From Pipra filicauda (taxonomy: Eukaryota > Chordata > Aves > Passeriformes > Pipridae), in the NCBI RefSeq assembly GCF_003945595.2, contig NW_024104347.1, positions 744,001-808,000 on the forward strand: 64,000 nt of DNA. Direction: 5' to 3'. Below the pieces are notes generated by a model. That model saw only the letters and a program-made list of their open reading frames with translations. It did not search any database and was not told the DNA's origin. The position numbers and the translations under genes are program-made. Within the stretch, counting starts at the first letter, position 1. Each line of letters opens with the position of its first letter. This document shows, one piece after another, positions 12,201 to 24,700 of the stretch.

Positions 12201-15200
12201 TTTCAGCTAGGACAAATCTCAAAAGTCTTCCAACAAGCTTCAGGTGTGACAGTAGTACTTAACCCATGGGTTTCTTGAGCAAAGAGGATAACTCAGTTTC
12301 CTTGCCCAAAGCACAGAGATGTAAGACATTCAACAGAGCAAACAAATTTTGGAGGCAGTGGACAACTTCAGCCCCTTAGGATGGAAGAGCATAGAAAGCT
12401 ACATCTGGAGAACTGGCTTAAAAGCTTCAGCAGTTGGGCAGGATGTAAAGACAAATGTGAAACTCCACATTGGAATTCAGATCTCTCATATCTGCATCCT
12501 GCCAAAATTTATGTAGGCATCTGAAACACAGAAGACTCCGGAGAAAAAAATGACAGGGTTTGATCAACTTCTGTGAAATGGATGGGTACCAGGAGAACTT
12601 CCTAAAGACAGACATACCATGAAAATATTGACAAATCTGAACTGAGGTGTTTCTAAAGAGTAGTCAGAAGTGGTTTCTAGAAATAAATAATTCAGATTCT
12701 TCAGTCCCAGAAGTGTAACAAGAAGAAGAATACTTGGAAGGATTTAATTCCTCAGTATTCATCACCACTGGGCACTCTTTGATTCTGTTGCTTATGTTAG
12801 GGACAAACGTTCTCAAATTGGACCTAGAGGGTCAAAATAACCTCACTGAGCCTGAAACTGGTCATGGACTTGCTTCATTCAAATAGTGGAGGTCCTCTGA
12901 AACCATAATACAACCTTAAAAGTCAAGAACAACTGATGCTACAGACCTTGACTGCTGAAATACAGATGCTTGGTCTCCTTTTAGACTTCTAATCAGAAAC
13001 CTTGCTCTTCCCCTTAATCCTTTCACTGCATAGGAACAGGAGTCACCAGACCTCAGACAGATCTGGAAGACCTCAGGACTTGTGGAGGCACAAAACTGTT
13101 CTTGCAGGTCTGTCGTCTTGCTGTGTGACTGAGGAGCCTGTCCAGAGACAGAGAGAAAGCCATGGAGCATAACTGTCTGCTCCACACAGGCAGTGGTCAG
13201 CCTTAACCATGCTTGTGAACTTAAAACCACTCCAGAGTGACTAGACTTTCACCAGAATCCCCGATCTGGGATATAATTTTAATTTGGAGTTCAATACATC
13301 AACCAAAGCTTTGCAAATGAGAAATAGCAAATAATCTGACAGGTGTCATTTCAGTAATGTTATCCTTCAGCTCAAATGAACATTGTTTTGTTATCAGTTA
13401 CTTAAATGGATCTGTGTAATAATGTTGATGTTTAAAGAACAGTTGAATTTCATGATGATAAATCAGGGTAATCATTATGAGAGGTTCAATTTCCCAACAT
13501 ATTCTATCTAAGCTCAAATGTGTCAACAGACCTTGGTAAATATATTTGCCCAATGCTCATTAAAAAAACCCAAACCAAACCAAAACAAACCCCAACAAAA
13601 CAACAAAGCAAGTACTACATTCACTGATAATCACTTGGTGTACATCCAATGTGGAATACGCACCGCTCATGCGTTTGTGCTTTTTTTTCTGGTGTGGTTC
13701 GGTTATATCTCTCAGTTAGTCTTCCAGGATGGAAAAGAACAACCATCTTGCTTTTAGAGTGTTATTGCAATGATGATATTATTCTTTCATTCAGAAATCT
13801 TACAAGACAATTTTGTGATCATAGAGGTCATGTCATTGTGGAAACTGAGCTGCAACAAGTTTGAACAGTCTAGTTGACTCCCCCAACCATTACATCTTCT
13901 TTTTATGGTGGCCGTGCTTACTGCCTCACTAGTCATACTCCATTTACTTTCAGAGCACAACAACACTGCAGCATGCAATTGTCTACAGATTGGTATTGGG
14001 TGCCATTCTGCACATTTGACTCTGTGTGCTTCAAAACTGGTTAGGATTATTCTTCCTACTAAGCAGACTCACATATAATATCATACATTATATTTCCTTG
14101 TGGGTTTCTGGATGTATTTCCGTTCTGAGGCTCAACTGAATAAGTCAGAGAGTAAAGTGCTGGCAAAGATGTGGGAAAGGAGAACCTTAGAACTAAGTCT
14201 TTTGGTAAAGTGAGAGGAGTGAGCAATGTGGGGAACAAAAGCTCTTTCAAATCATTATCAAAACCAGTTTTGCCATTGCAATGGGGACTTAATTACCTCT
14301 GCACCTCTCTAATAACTACTAAAAACACTGCTTTGGTGCCTGCCAAACCCTCCATGTGGCTGTGCATATATCCACTGCCTTCTCAGCCTGTCACTGACCA
14401 TATAGACATGGTCACTGTCCCATTGCTTCCCAGTACTCCACAACCACTTGGTCACCACATCATTCCTCTGCAGATCCATGTTCTTTGCTTGACCTCCCAC
14501 TCATCCAGACTTAAGCTGTAGTAAAACTCCAGCTCAGGCAATGCTGAGAACTGCCAGTGCTAGAGTTTTGTGGAGATAAATTTTGTTTTCCTGCCTTCTG
14601 TTCTAGACATTTCTTTTTCAGTGGTCACAGCCACATCAAGAAACATCTGTTTCAATCCCTTCAGCACCCACAGATATCACCATGTCCCTAAATTCTACCG
14701 AAAATCCTGATACATGTGCCAGAATAAGGATTAGGAAATGCATTAGGAAATTGCACTAGCAAGTTCCCAGGCTGGCACAAATAGATGAAAGGCCTTATTT
14801 TGGTTGCTACATTCCTCAGAAAAAGCAGTTTTATCACCATCAGTTTCAACAATAGGCATTTTAAACCAACAGGAATTTATTAACAACACTCTGAGCACTT
14901 TGGTTCTTCAGAGAGGCTGGTAGCAGTAGTGTCTAGTCCTCATCTGTCCCATGGGGTTTCTCTTACAATCAGAGAGAAATGTCTGCTTTTCTTCACAGCC
15001 CACAGATGAGCAAATAAAGCTCTCCCCTTCATTCCCTTCCCTCCCTGTCTGATATTTATTCAGAGTTCAATGTGGCAGAGTGAAATCAGCAGCCCAAGGG
15101 CCATTTGCTGGATCCGGATACTCCTTACACACTCTGGGGATGACCCATCACCCTCCACTCTAGATGATGCTGCACATAATGCTGTGATAAGCATGACTGG

Positions 15201-18200
15201 CAAAAGATGATGGTTACTGACATTTATTTGGTAACTAATGCATTGATAACAGTTTGCTCCTCTGTGATAATAGTCTAACTACCTGCAGCTGAGCTTAACT
15301 TTACTTTCCAGTGGTTCTTTTTCAGTCTGGTCTGGATGCTGAGGCTTGTGTAAGCATAACATAAATGCAGCTGGAAGCATGTCTGCCCTTTGGACTCTGC
15401 ACTTGCTCTTCCCAGAAGGTCTGTCTTATTATTTCTCTTCAAGAATACATGAAGTTGGCTGCATGCCTAGATCTACATCTGGTGTCTAAAAAGAAAAATA
15501 ACAATTTGCTTCAACACTGTATTTGGAGATGACAGAGGACAAGAAGAAGCTGAGGCTGAGAAACTTTGTCACAGAACTGAGCAGCCACACACCATAGCCT
15601 GAAGATGATGATCCTGGGCCTAAGAGCAGGAGCCAGGGAATACAACTCTTTCCTTGTGTACACATCCTTGTAAAAGCAAACTACGGTAGACTAGAAAGTG
15701 ATTTTTTTTTCCCAAGATCCCACGAGCTTCAAATGATATTTATTGGTTACTTTGCTTGTCAAGGTCCTCCAGACAGCTGGAGCAAAGTTCTTTCTCCATA
15801 GATTAAAGAAGATTTGTACCAACTTGCCACTTCTACTCTGAAAATTTCTTGAGGGTACTGAGATAGTCTCTTGGTACCACACCTCTAGCCCACTTCTACC
15901 CTGAAAAGCAGCTGAAGAAAAGGTCTGGTGTCCCTGATCTCCTGGATAATCAAGTCAGCATAAGGAAAACATGTACTTAACTGATCCACAGTCAAAGACT
16001 TAATGTAGTTAGAGTGTTTTGTACAGTGTCAGCATCTTGGTTAGCTAATAACTAACCTGTAATAACTATCATGTTCTCACCACAGGATGTGCAGCCTCTT
16101 AATTTTTGCGGGATAGATGATCAGCTTTTGCAGGATGGGTATTTCCGTGAATGGGATCCTGTTTTGCTCAAGTATGCCTCTGTGAAGAAAAACTCAGTCC
16201 TTTCCCAGGCTTGAGATACACGTTGAAAAGGAAGACAATATTCAGTCTTCTTAGACTGTTGACCAAGTGAATTTTTCTTTCCTCAGACTATTATTTAGCC
16301 AGGATTATCTGTCTGAGTCTTCAGTCACCCTCAGTCTTAGCATTACTTTGGATGCCTCTTTAGGGAAATCATTGTTCATATTACTTTAAACATAGCTTTA
16401 TAGTAGAAATGCATATTCCAAATATTATCTATGTACTGTGGCCATGATATATTGTGGATGTATTTCTATAAATTCACTCTAAAATAACCCAGAGAAAGAA
16501 CAGATGGAAAAGATTTTTACAGTCTTCATAACAAATCCCAAGCAATTTCCAGAAACTATGTCAGTTAGTATAATAACATTTGCACCCACAGTTCTGCCTT
16601 TTTGAAAGATTTGATATTGTATGTATAGGACTTCTTAGTCCTGTATTGCATTTCTACAGCTTTTGAAGTCTTACTTAAATTTTGGAAAGTGAAGCTATTG
16701 GAAACTTGGCTATTTCCTCGTATTTGGTGGCCAACTAAAATACTGGATATGTCTTGTCAGATGTAAATGATAGGATAGTATGTTGTGATGTGTGTATTTT
16801 AGCGACCAAATCCTTGTTTGTAGAGGTTTTATGTTGACATGGGAATCATGCACCACTTCATCAGTAATTTCACTCTCAAACCAAGGTAATTATAATAAAA
16901 TACAATAGAGTAGAACCAAGCCACAACTGAAACATTAGCTTTCTATCCTGGCCCATCACTTGTGAATGAGATGTGAAAAGTTCAGCCTTACCGTAACTCT
17001 TCACTAGTGCCCAATACACAGGATTTCAATCAGTAAAAACAAATATTTTCAAGTCTTTACTGCTTTTTTTTTTCTAGGTTGCAAGCAGAACAGCCTGTAA
17101 AAACACTGCCATAATTCTACCAACACGACTTGCTTAGCTTTGTCTGCTTTCTTAAATGCTACTAATACATCAATAGAACATAATTTTATGACTTGCCCAC
17201 CTCTTCTAAAGTTTTCTTTCCTGACTGTCTTTCTGTATGGTGCCTGTAAAGCATGCTTAACTGAATTCCTCCTTACTAAGGTACCTACTACAGAGAAAAG
17301 TTTCTGACACATTTCCATTTACCCATACTGTCATTTTTTCTCCACTGCTTTGCTGTTTTGTTATCTGTACTTCTGGCAACCTTGCCATCCTTAAACAGTC
17401 CCTCAGCTGTGTCTGTTAACCCTGTGAATTTAAGGCACAGATAACAAATTTACTGCAATGCTGTGATTCTTGTATTCTTAATATCAGAATAATCCAAACA
17501 ATAACCTCTGGGAGATCCACATACAGGTAAAAAGTCGGTATTGGTTATGAACTGATTTTGAGATACTGATTTAGTGTCTTGCTCTTGCAACAATTACTGG
17601 AGATTGTCTGGTTTTCTGTAGTTTGTACCTCACCTGCACTTCCATATCTACCATTCTCCTTTTCCAGGTGTATTGCCACACACCTTATGAAGTCTGATCC
17701 CCCTTCAAAAAGCAGCACCATTACCGTGCCTACAACAAGTGAGTTGTTCTCACTAGCTTTTAGAATTAATTAATGTAATTAAAAATGCAAGGGAATTAGT
17801 TCACACTTCACCAGCAGATCAGGAAATCAAAATGTTTCTCTAATTTAACCCTAAATTGTAAGTTTTGTCTTCAAAAAATAAGAAGAGGAAAGCTTTTGGT
17901 TACAAAAGAGGAAAGCTTATGGCTTAGGTTAGAGAAATATTAAGTAAACTTACTTCGGCCCTGATACATTGCCCCATTTTAGTGTTTGTTACTGTTTGCT
18001 TCATTTTAAATCTCTTTCTAAAGACAAACACTCTGCTCTTTAACCAGAGCAGAACTGCCCCCATTTCCTGTACCATGTGCAAAAAAAAAAAACAAACAAA
18101 AACAAAAACAAAACTTAGGCTTAGGTCTCAAAGGCTGGGAAAAAACCAAACAAACCAGCCCTAGTTCTTCACAGAGGCACAGGCAAATAATACTTTTAAA

Positions 18201-18420
18201 ACAAACTTTGTCTGAGAAAGACTTTCTCCTTTGGAAGCTGAGATCTTCTCTTTGAAGGCTGTAACCTGCTGCTCAGAACATGGTCTACTGCTTCTAGCTG
18301 CAGCCTTTAGCTCTTTACCACCTTCTGTTGGGATCATGTCTACACGTATTTATGAAATCATTACAGTAGAGGTGTATGTACATTTCTGTACTTCTCCATT
18401 CACAGATCCTTACGAAACCT
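9280..18420. other. Intergenic, no gene recognised
   Basis: AT-rich DNA with scattered short chance ORFs on both strands and no recognisable protein family. Low-complexity patches include an A/C-rich run at 13562-13610 and AT-rich palindrome-like sequence at 11560-11620. An A-rich run with AAAAC units lies at 18080-18115. No CR1 or LTR copy was identified here, though old degenerate copies could be missed by eye. Confidence 0.55.
18080..18116. repeat. Short A-rich (AAAAC)-like microsatellite
   Basis: A poly-A run followed by 'aaacaaacaaaaacaaaaac' units, about 37 bp. Similar A/C-rich patches occur at 13562-13610 and 37637-37692. It could be a decayed poly-A tail or simple slippage. No target-site duplication was recognised. 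Confidence 0.6.
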
Positions 18421-18424
18421 CACT

Positions 18425-18531
18425 AAAAAAAAAATCTATAAGATAGTTAAAGATGAAGTACCATATATTGCAAATAAGTTACAATTGAATACAATATCTT
18501 CATAAAAGGGAATAAAATATGGTATCTGCAT
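18425..18531 (+). repeat. Copy A of a ~105 bp diverged repeat
   Basis: This segment aligns by eye with 20300-20402 in the same orientation. The best-preserved core is 'cataaaagggaataaaata' followed by 'tggtatct', identical in both. The flanking 'tattgcaaat', 'gagttac' and 'tcact' words match with substitutions and small indels. The similarity fades after 'ggtatct'. Either it is an old interspersed repeat family that I do not recognise, or a local segmental duplication. The two copies are 1.87 kb apart. Confidence 0.65.
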
Positions 18532-20299
18532 ATTACTTATGTACTATTTGTATATGGACCTGTGGTCTATTAATTTGTCTAAACCCCTTTTTGCATTTAT
18601 CTAAGTGACCAGCTTTTCTCCACCTGCCTTTGCCTCTGTCCCAGGGCTGCATAAAGAATGGCCTATTAACTTTGCAGTCCTTTATGTAGCCTTCAAATTG
18701 ATTATTTTATTTGGTACAAGAGTGAGATAGTTATTCTACTCTTCATCTGGTGCCTTACTTGCTAAATTGTTGCTCCAAGAAAAATTCAGCTTTGAGAGTC
18801 CGTATTTCAGTCCTCCTGAAATAAAGCTACAATCCTCAAACACAGTAACTTTGTCTGCATTTTGAGCTGCTCAACGGAGTGGCTTTTAGATCCTGTATCC
18901 TTGAAGAAGGCCCTAAGAACATTCTCTGCCAACAGAGTGGTTATCAAAACAGAGGCGTGCATGTTTTCTAAAGCTTCACAAGACCTGAAATGAGCCCAAG
19001 ATGAATGACCCTTTGCATCCCTTCAGTAGTCAATGCATCTGCAGAACTGCAAAGGCTTGGTGATAACGCACCCAGGTGTCCACCATACTTAAAGGCAACA
19101 TCTGCTGCCACATGTGGTCAGACACCAGCTTTTGGCAGATCTGCTGCCTGGTGTGGGAAAGGCTTAAGCTGTCAAAGCCATTGTGCAGTGGAAGTTGCCA
19201 GCTTGGAGCTGAATAATCACCCATTAATTGCATACACGTTTCTCTCCCTGAAGGGCAATTACAGAAAGAGAACAAGACAGTATTTCACAGTGAGGAAGTA
19301 ACAACATGTAGCTGTGAACACACTTGGGAAATGCATAATTACAGCATGGCTCTACTGTAAATAAGAGGAAAAAAGTCAGTGAATCCAGGAGGAAGGGATC
19401 TTTTCCATCAGCCCTTGCTCTGGGTGTGAAATATCCACCACATTTTTCCTGGCCTACTTGTGTGTGGCAAGATGCAACACTGCCCAAGGCAGCAGGATTT
19501 CAAGAGAAGTTCAGTGAAGTACTCCTGAGCAAAAGAGGCTTGTGTGAATAATGTCATAACCTGGCAACAATGCCAATTGCTAATAAGGTGTAAGTTCAAA
19601 ATCAAAGCCTGTCCCCATAGAGGACACAGTTTAGTGGGTTTAGCGTCACAAGATAATGATTCAAGAGTTTCTTCTGTGTGCTGGAATGGGAATGGGCTGT
19701 GTTACCTAAATGAAGTACCAGTCAAAACATACCTTAAAAATAAAATCCAGCTCCCACAGACTCAATGACAAAGGTTGCAGCCTACAGATGCCTGCATCAC
19801 TTTATGCTCTTTACCTAATGGCTGGGATTTCCTACTCTACTGAGGGGCAGTTTTAGGTTTCCATATCACAGACTGAAAAAGACAAGCATTTCTTTCCCCA
19901 TTTCTGTAGTACAGAGCAGAGTTAACTACAGCACTAGAACAGCAGCCTTTTTAAGTAGCTTTACCAAGCACATGATTTTGCACTTAAATAATTATCCTTA
20001 GCATAAAGAGCCTCAAGCTGTCAACACTTTACAGTTTCTTTAAACTACAAGCAGTTTCTTTTAGGAATTTTATTCATCAGGTTTAAGAATTCTTAGTTAA
20101 AAACATAAATTGTTATCAACATTTGCTTAAGCTATGGAAAAGCTTAATTTTCTAAAACTAAGGTTAGATTTTTTGAAGCTCATAATTTTGTTACCTCTTC
20201 TTTAACTTGTATTCTCTCATCTATATAATGTCTATATAGTATTCTCTCACTTGTATTACTATCCATATGTGCCAGTATAAGATTATACAAAATGTATCA
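18532..20299. other. Intergenic, no gene recognised
   Basis: This is the spacer between the two copies of the ~105 bp repeat. The longest open frame is 98 codons at 19005-19301 (+), with overlapping frames on the opposite strand. None has a known motif, and I treat them as chance. A somewhat higher GC content around 19000-19300 is the only notable feature. Confidence 0.5.
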
Positions 20300-20402
20300 C
20301 TATAAAAATCTGTATGATTTTAAAGTTACAGAACCATTTATTGCAAATGAGTTACAGCTGAAAGCAACCTCAGCATAAAAGGGAATAAAATATGGTATCT
20401 AG
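20300..20402 (+). repeat. Copy B of a ~105 bp diverged repeat
   Basis: Same-orientation partner of the segment at 18425-18531. The shared core runs from 'ttgcaaat' through 'cataaaagggaataaaata' to 'tggtatct'. Divergence is clear in the middle ('cagctgaaagcaacctcag' against 'caattgaatacaatatctt'), which argues for age rather than recent duplication or assembly error. Confidence 0.65.
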
Positions 20403-21109
20403 TCTCATATATGAAGCATTTTTCTCTAACACATATGTGAAGAAAGATTATGCTCTCAATGACTGCTTAATTAACTTCTTTATACAAATTAATCCACATG
20501 GGTACAACTTATTATGAAATACGATATATTTTCACTAACTTAAGAATCCTTTAATGTCTGTAATGTGCATGAATTTGACCTATTGCATCCAGCCCTGTTT
20601 TCTGAAAGTTACAGACTACTGTGACACAGATGATGAAAATGCCTTCTCTGATAAAAAGATGGCTGCACAAAACAAGGAGTTTGCCCTGCAGTGTGTTATT
20701 TCCTGAAAAGAAGGAAACATTCCTGGACAAAAACCTGGAAATAGTGTTTGGTGTTCGTTTTTAGAGCTTCTACAAGAGGCAGCTCAGATACAGCTGTTGT
20801 GGGTTAGACACTATTTTTTAAACTTCCATAGATTTCTTTTTCCTTCTCTTTGTAGTGCAGTAGTTCAGGATTGCTAGACAACTCTAAGAACAAGAGTAGA
20901 GCAGTGTTTTAGCTTGGCTGACAATCAAATGAACGCTGACAAGATATTTCATGCATCTGAAGGCCTTTTGTCAGTGGGTGCTCTTCTGACGCATCATCAT
21001 CTCACGTCCAGCATCCAGCTTCTACATAAATGAATTTCTGACTTTCATGCTTTCCGGGTGCCTTTTTCCTGACGAGAGAGGCTGCTTTGCCTTGCATAGC
21101 AGTGTTTAC

Positions 21110-21480
21110 CACCGCGCTGAGCCACAGATAAGTGTCACGGTCCCTTTGTACCACGGACAAGAGCAATGTCTCCGCGTGCGGAGGTGACACGCCGAGGCTG
21201 ATCAAGCCGAGCTGTTGGGGGACAGCGCCGATGCCGCGGCGCAGGGCTCGGCCGAAGCCCAGCTCTGCCTTCTGGGATGTGCTGGCGGGAGCAGAAGGTG
21301 CAGCACGCCGGGCTGCCCAGGAGAGGGGGCTGACTGCCCGGCCCCGGCTACGCTTCCCGAGCCTTTTCCCGGGAGAGGCCGAACCCCCCCGAAGCCCGAG
21401 CTGCTCCTCACCGATAGCGGCTCTCAGGCTCCCGGGGTAAGAGAGCGCCGGGTTTCTGGGCAGCGTGAAAGATCCTTGCT
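21110..21480. promoter_or_regulatory. Orphan CpG-rich patch with donor-like site (candidate promoter / first exon)
   Basis: About 370 bp with dense CpG and GC (gccgcggcgcagg, cgccgggctgcc and similar) embedded in AT-rich DNA. On the + strand 'tcccgg|ggtaagag' near 21437 resembles a 5' splice site. On the - strand 'cg|gtgagg' near 21411 is another candidate. Open frames on both strands (for example 21132-21440 and 21215-21730 on +) are explained by GC richness and show no known domain. Possible roles are the promoter of an unannotated non-coding RNA, or an upstream alternative first exon for STARD3NL 9 kb downstream. Neither is shown by the sequence alone. Confidence 0.4.
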
Positions 21481-21654
21481 GCGCACCGTAAGTGGAGTTC
21501 TGATGTGCTCTCTTGGTTTAACTTCAGTGGGCAAACAAGTACCACGCAGCCACCCTCTCACTTCCCTTTTCCCCACCCCCTGGGATGGAGAGGAGAATCA
21601 GGGAAGGAAAAAAAAAATCATGCTTTGTGATAAGAACAGTTTAATAACTGAAAC

Positions 21655-21726
21655 TAAAACGATAATAATTATAATTATTATAATAAAACATAATAATATT
21701 AATAATTATTATAACAATAATTGTAA
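21655..21726. repeat. (TAA/TTA)n AT-rich microsatellite
   Basis: About 72 bp of interrupted 'ataataatta' and 'taataattatt' units. It is able to form hairpins because the array is nearly self-complementary. It explains the isoleucine- and asparagine-rich tails of chance ORFs on both strands here. Confidence 0.8.
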
Positions 21727-21729
21727 GTA

Positions 21730-24700
21730 AGGAAATCAAACCCCAAGAAAAAAACCCAAGCAATTCACAATACAGTTGCTCACCACCCAGTGACAGATGC
21801 CCAGCCTGTCCCCAAGCAGCGATCATGCCCTTCTAGCCGACTCCCTCCAGTTTGTAGGCTAAACGTGATGATGTTCTATGATACAGAATATCCCTTTGGC
21901 CAGTCCAAGCCAGCTGTTCTGGACATGCTCCCTCCCAGCTTCTTGTGCACCTGCTCTCTGGCAGAGCATGAGACACTGAAAAGCCCTTGACTTAGAGCAA
22001 GCGCTGTTCAGCAAAAACTAGATTATCAGTGCATTATCAACATTATTCTCATACTGAATCCAAACCACAGCATTGTACCAGCTACTAAGAAAAAAAAGGA
22101 ACTCTATCCCAGTCGAAAACAGATCATATGCTTTATATCCCACTCAGGCCAGAAGGGGTTTTTCAAAGGACTATCTGAAGAAGTAGGTGCAGTGCCAGCA
22201 CAGGTCCTGAACAGTACCTTTAAAAAGAGGATCTTGATTTGGAGTGACTCAGTTAATAAGATGCAACTGAAATGCATCCAATTATTAATGAGGTCCATGT
22301 ATATTATTTTAGAAAACAAACCTAAACTGCATGGGAATTGCACCAGAAAATGCAGTTGTGAGAGCAGTAAAAAAGTTGGAAAGGAGTAGATGACATCTTT
22401 CAGATAAGAGTAAGTTAAAAGAACAGAACACATAACCTTCAATAGATTTCATTACAGATAATTAAAAGATGGATTCTGCAGTTTATTCTGCTGGCTTTGT
22501 GCATAGTGTTTTGGCGGAAAAGGCTGTAGATATTTTAACATCTGATACCCACTTATGTGATCATGTGCTAAAACACAGAGAGAAAAAAAAAAAGGACAAG
22601 ATTTAGTAATTTGAGAGGTTCAGTTTCCTTGTCACTTGCATTATTCTCCTTTTCTCATTTTTTATTTGCATGATTAGTATTTTATAATCCACTTACTCAG
22701 AATTCCCCCACGAATGTTTTGTTCAGAAAAACATTAGTCATACATACAGGAAAGATGTATTTGATGTTAGTGGTATTCCTACTAGAATATCTTTAAAGCA
22801 AAATGGAGAGGAGTAAGAGGAGAGACGAAGTGAGGGCTAGAGAGACCACTCACTCTACCGCTGTTTAAGATGAAAAGATTGGACAGTAGATATTTCAGCA
22901 CCACTTTAAATGGTTTTGAGCACCTTTTGCCCAAACACCATTCTAAGTAACACTTTAGGTAAAGCAACATGTCAGCATTTTCAACCTTTCTATAACTGAC
23001 AGTGCTTTACACATTATTACCTCATAGATCAGTATATTTACGTTCAGAAAAAGTTATTGAACATAACTTGAGGCTGAGAACTTTGCACATATGGAAATTT
23101 TCCATGAAACAGTTGACTTCTTTTTAGTACTGCATCGTTAACCACGTAAATCTAAAATCTGAAAGGTATTGACTGTTACTGAGGTGATGATAGTCATACT
23201 GATAATACCATTTAACTACAAATTTTTTATTGAAGGTTGCAACTGTACTTAACTCTGTTGGTCCAGTGTCTCAGGCTTTGTGGAATGAGCATTATAAATA
23301 CTTCCTGAGTAAAGTCCATTTTAGTGGAAAACTCTGTCTTGCTAACAGTGCAGTTTCTGCACAATAATCTAGACATATTTCCTCTTCTAACAGTATAAAA
23401 GGTAACAAAGGATCACACAAAATCTCTGGTCTAGCGTGGTGGGTTTTTTCTTTTCCTTATTTTTACTTCTCATTTTTCACTTAAACATTCTAGATTCAGC
23501 ATGTCTGGTCACATGAGTGGCAAAAACAATGTCTTCCTTTTAGAGGTTCATGAAACTACCAGAGGTTTATTTGGTTCTACAAGCATATGCATGTACCCCT
23601 AAGGTTAACATTAGTAGATATATTTCCATGCATAAAGAAACTTGTTTAGGTGGACACCATGGACAGTTAAACACAGAAATACATAAAAGCAGATAAAAGA
23701 AAATAAAGCAGATCGAGAGTTGAGTGTATATATAGCAGTTTATACACAAAAAAGGTAAAAATGGGGCAAGTATTGATGTATGTAAAGACTGCAAATAGAA
23801 GGTTTCACCTAAATATAGAAAGACAGTTTTATGTACAGGTAGAGGGTTTATCATCAGTTTCTAGAAAAAAAAAATAAACTGTAAAAAACTCCATTAATTG
23901 TGTGCAACTGCTTATTTTTTGCTCTCATTAAATTCATAATCTGTAACTGTGGGTGAAAGCACTTTTCCTGAGGAAGAGGAACTTGATGTGAAACAAAAAA
24001 GAAGCGCAATCTCAAAAAATCATTTTTTCATATGTCAAACAGGTCATCTATAGATGGAACAGAGAGGAATAGATGAGAGAAAATTAATGGATAATAATAA
24101 TATGCGTTAGAAAGATAAGGCAGAAGAAGTGGGAAAGACAGAGTTCTCAGAGAGACAAACATGAATGTGCATAGCCAAAAAAATGAGAAATTGGCTGTGA
24201 AATGGCCCAGAAGCATTCTGCATGCTCGAAGCACTTTCCAAAAACCAACAGAAATTCAAAATGGTCTTTTGTTTAAAAGTGAAGTACAAGCATTTCTTTC
24301 TTCCTCCCAAGTGAATAAGCTCTTATCTTTAAGACAGAATTTGTCTTGAGTTGATGACAGACAAGAGCTAAGAGAAGAACATTTCTGTCATTAAGCTGAC
24401 TAGCAAACTGCTGTGGGTTTCAGCCTAATAAAGTTCCCATTAACATCAGAGAGAGTGGGATTTTTTGATTGTTTCTTTTCCAGGGAAGAAGAGATTCTCT
24501 TTAGAGCATAGGATTGTAAAGTTTGATTCAAGTGCATATTCAAAATCTGGGGACTTTTAGCATTTGATAGAACAAGCATAGGTGGGAGATACCTAATTTC
24601 GTGGAACAAAAAATAAAACAACAACAAAAAAGCCTGCAAAAGCAGCATGACAGCCTTTTAGTATGGTTGTTATGGTTGTTACGAAATATTCTGAACAGTG

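Noticed and set aside
19005..19301. 98-codon open frame on +
   Set aside because: No known family, with overlapping frames of similar length on the other strand and no splice or promoter support.
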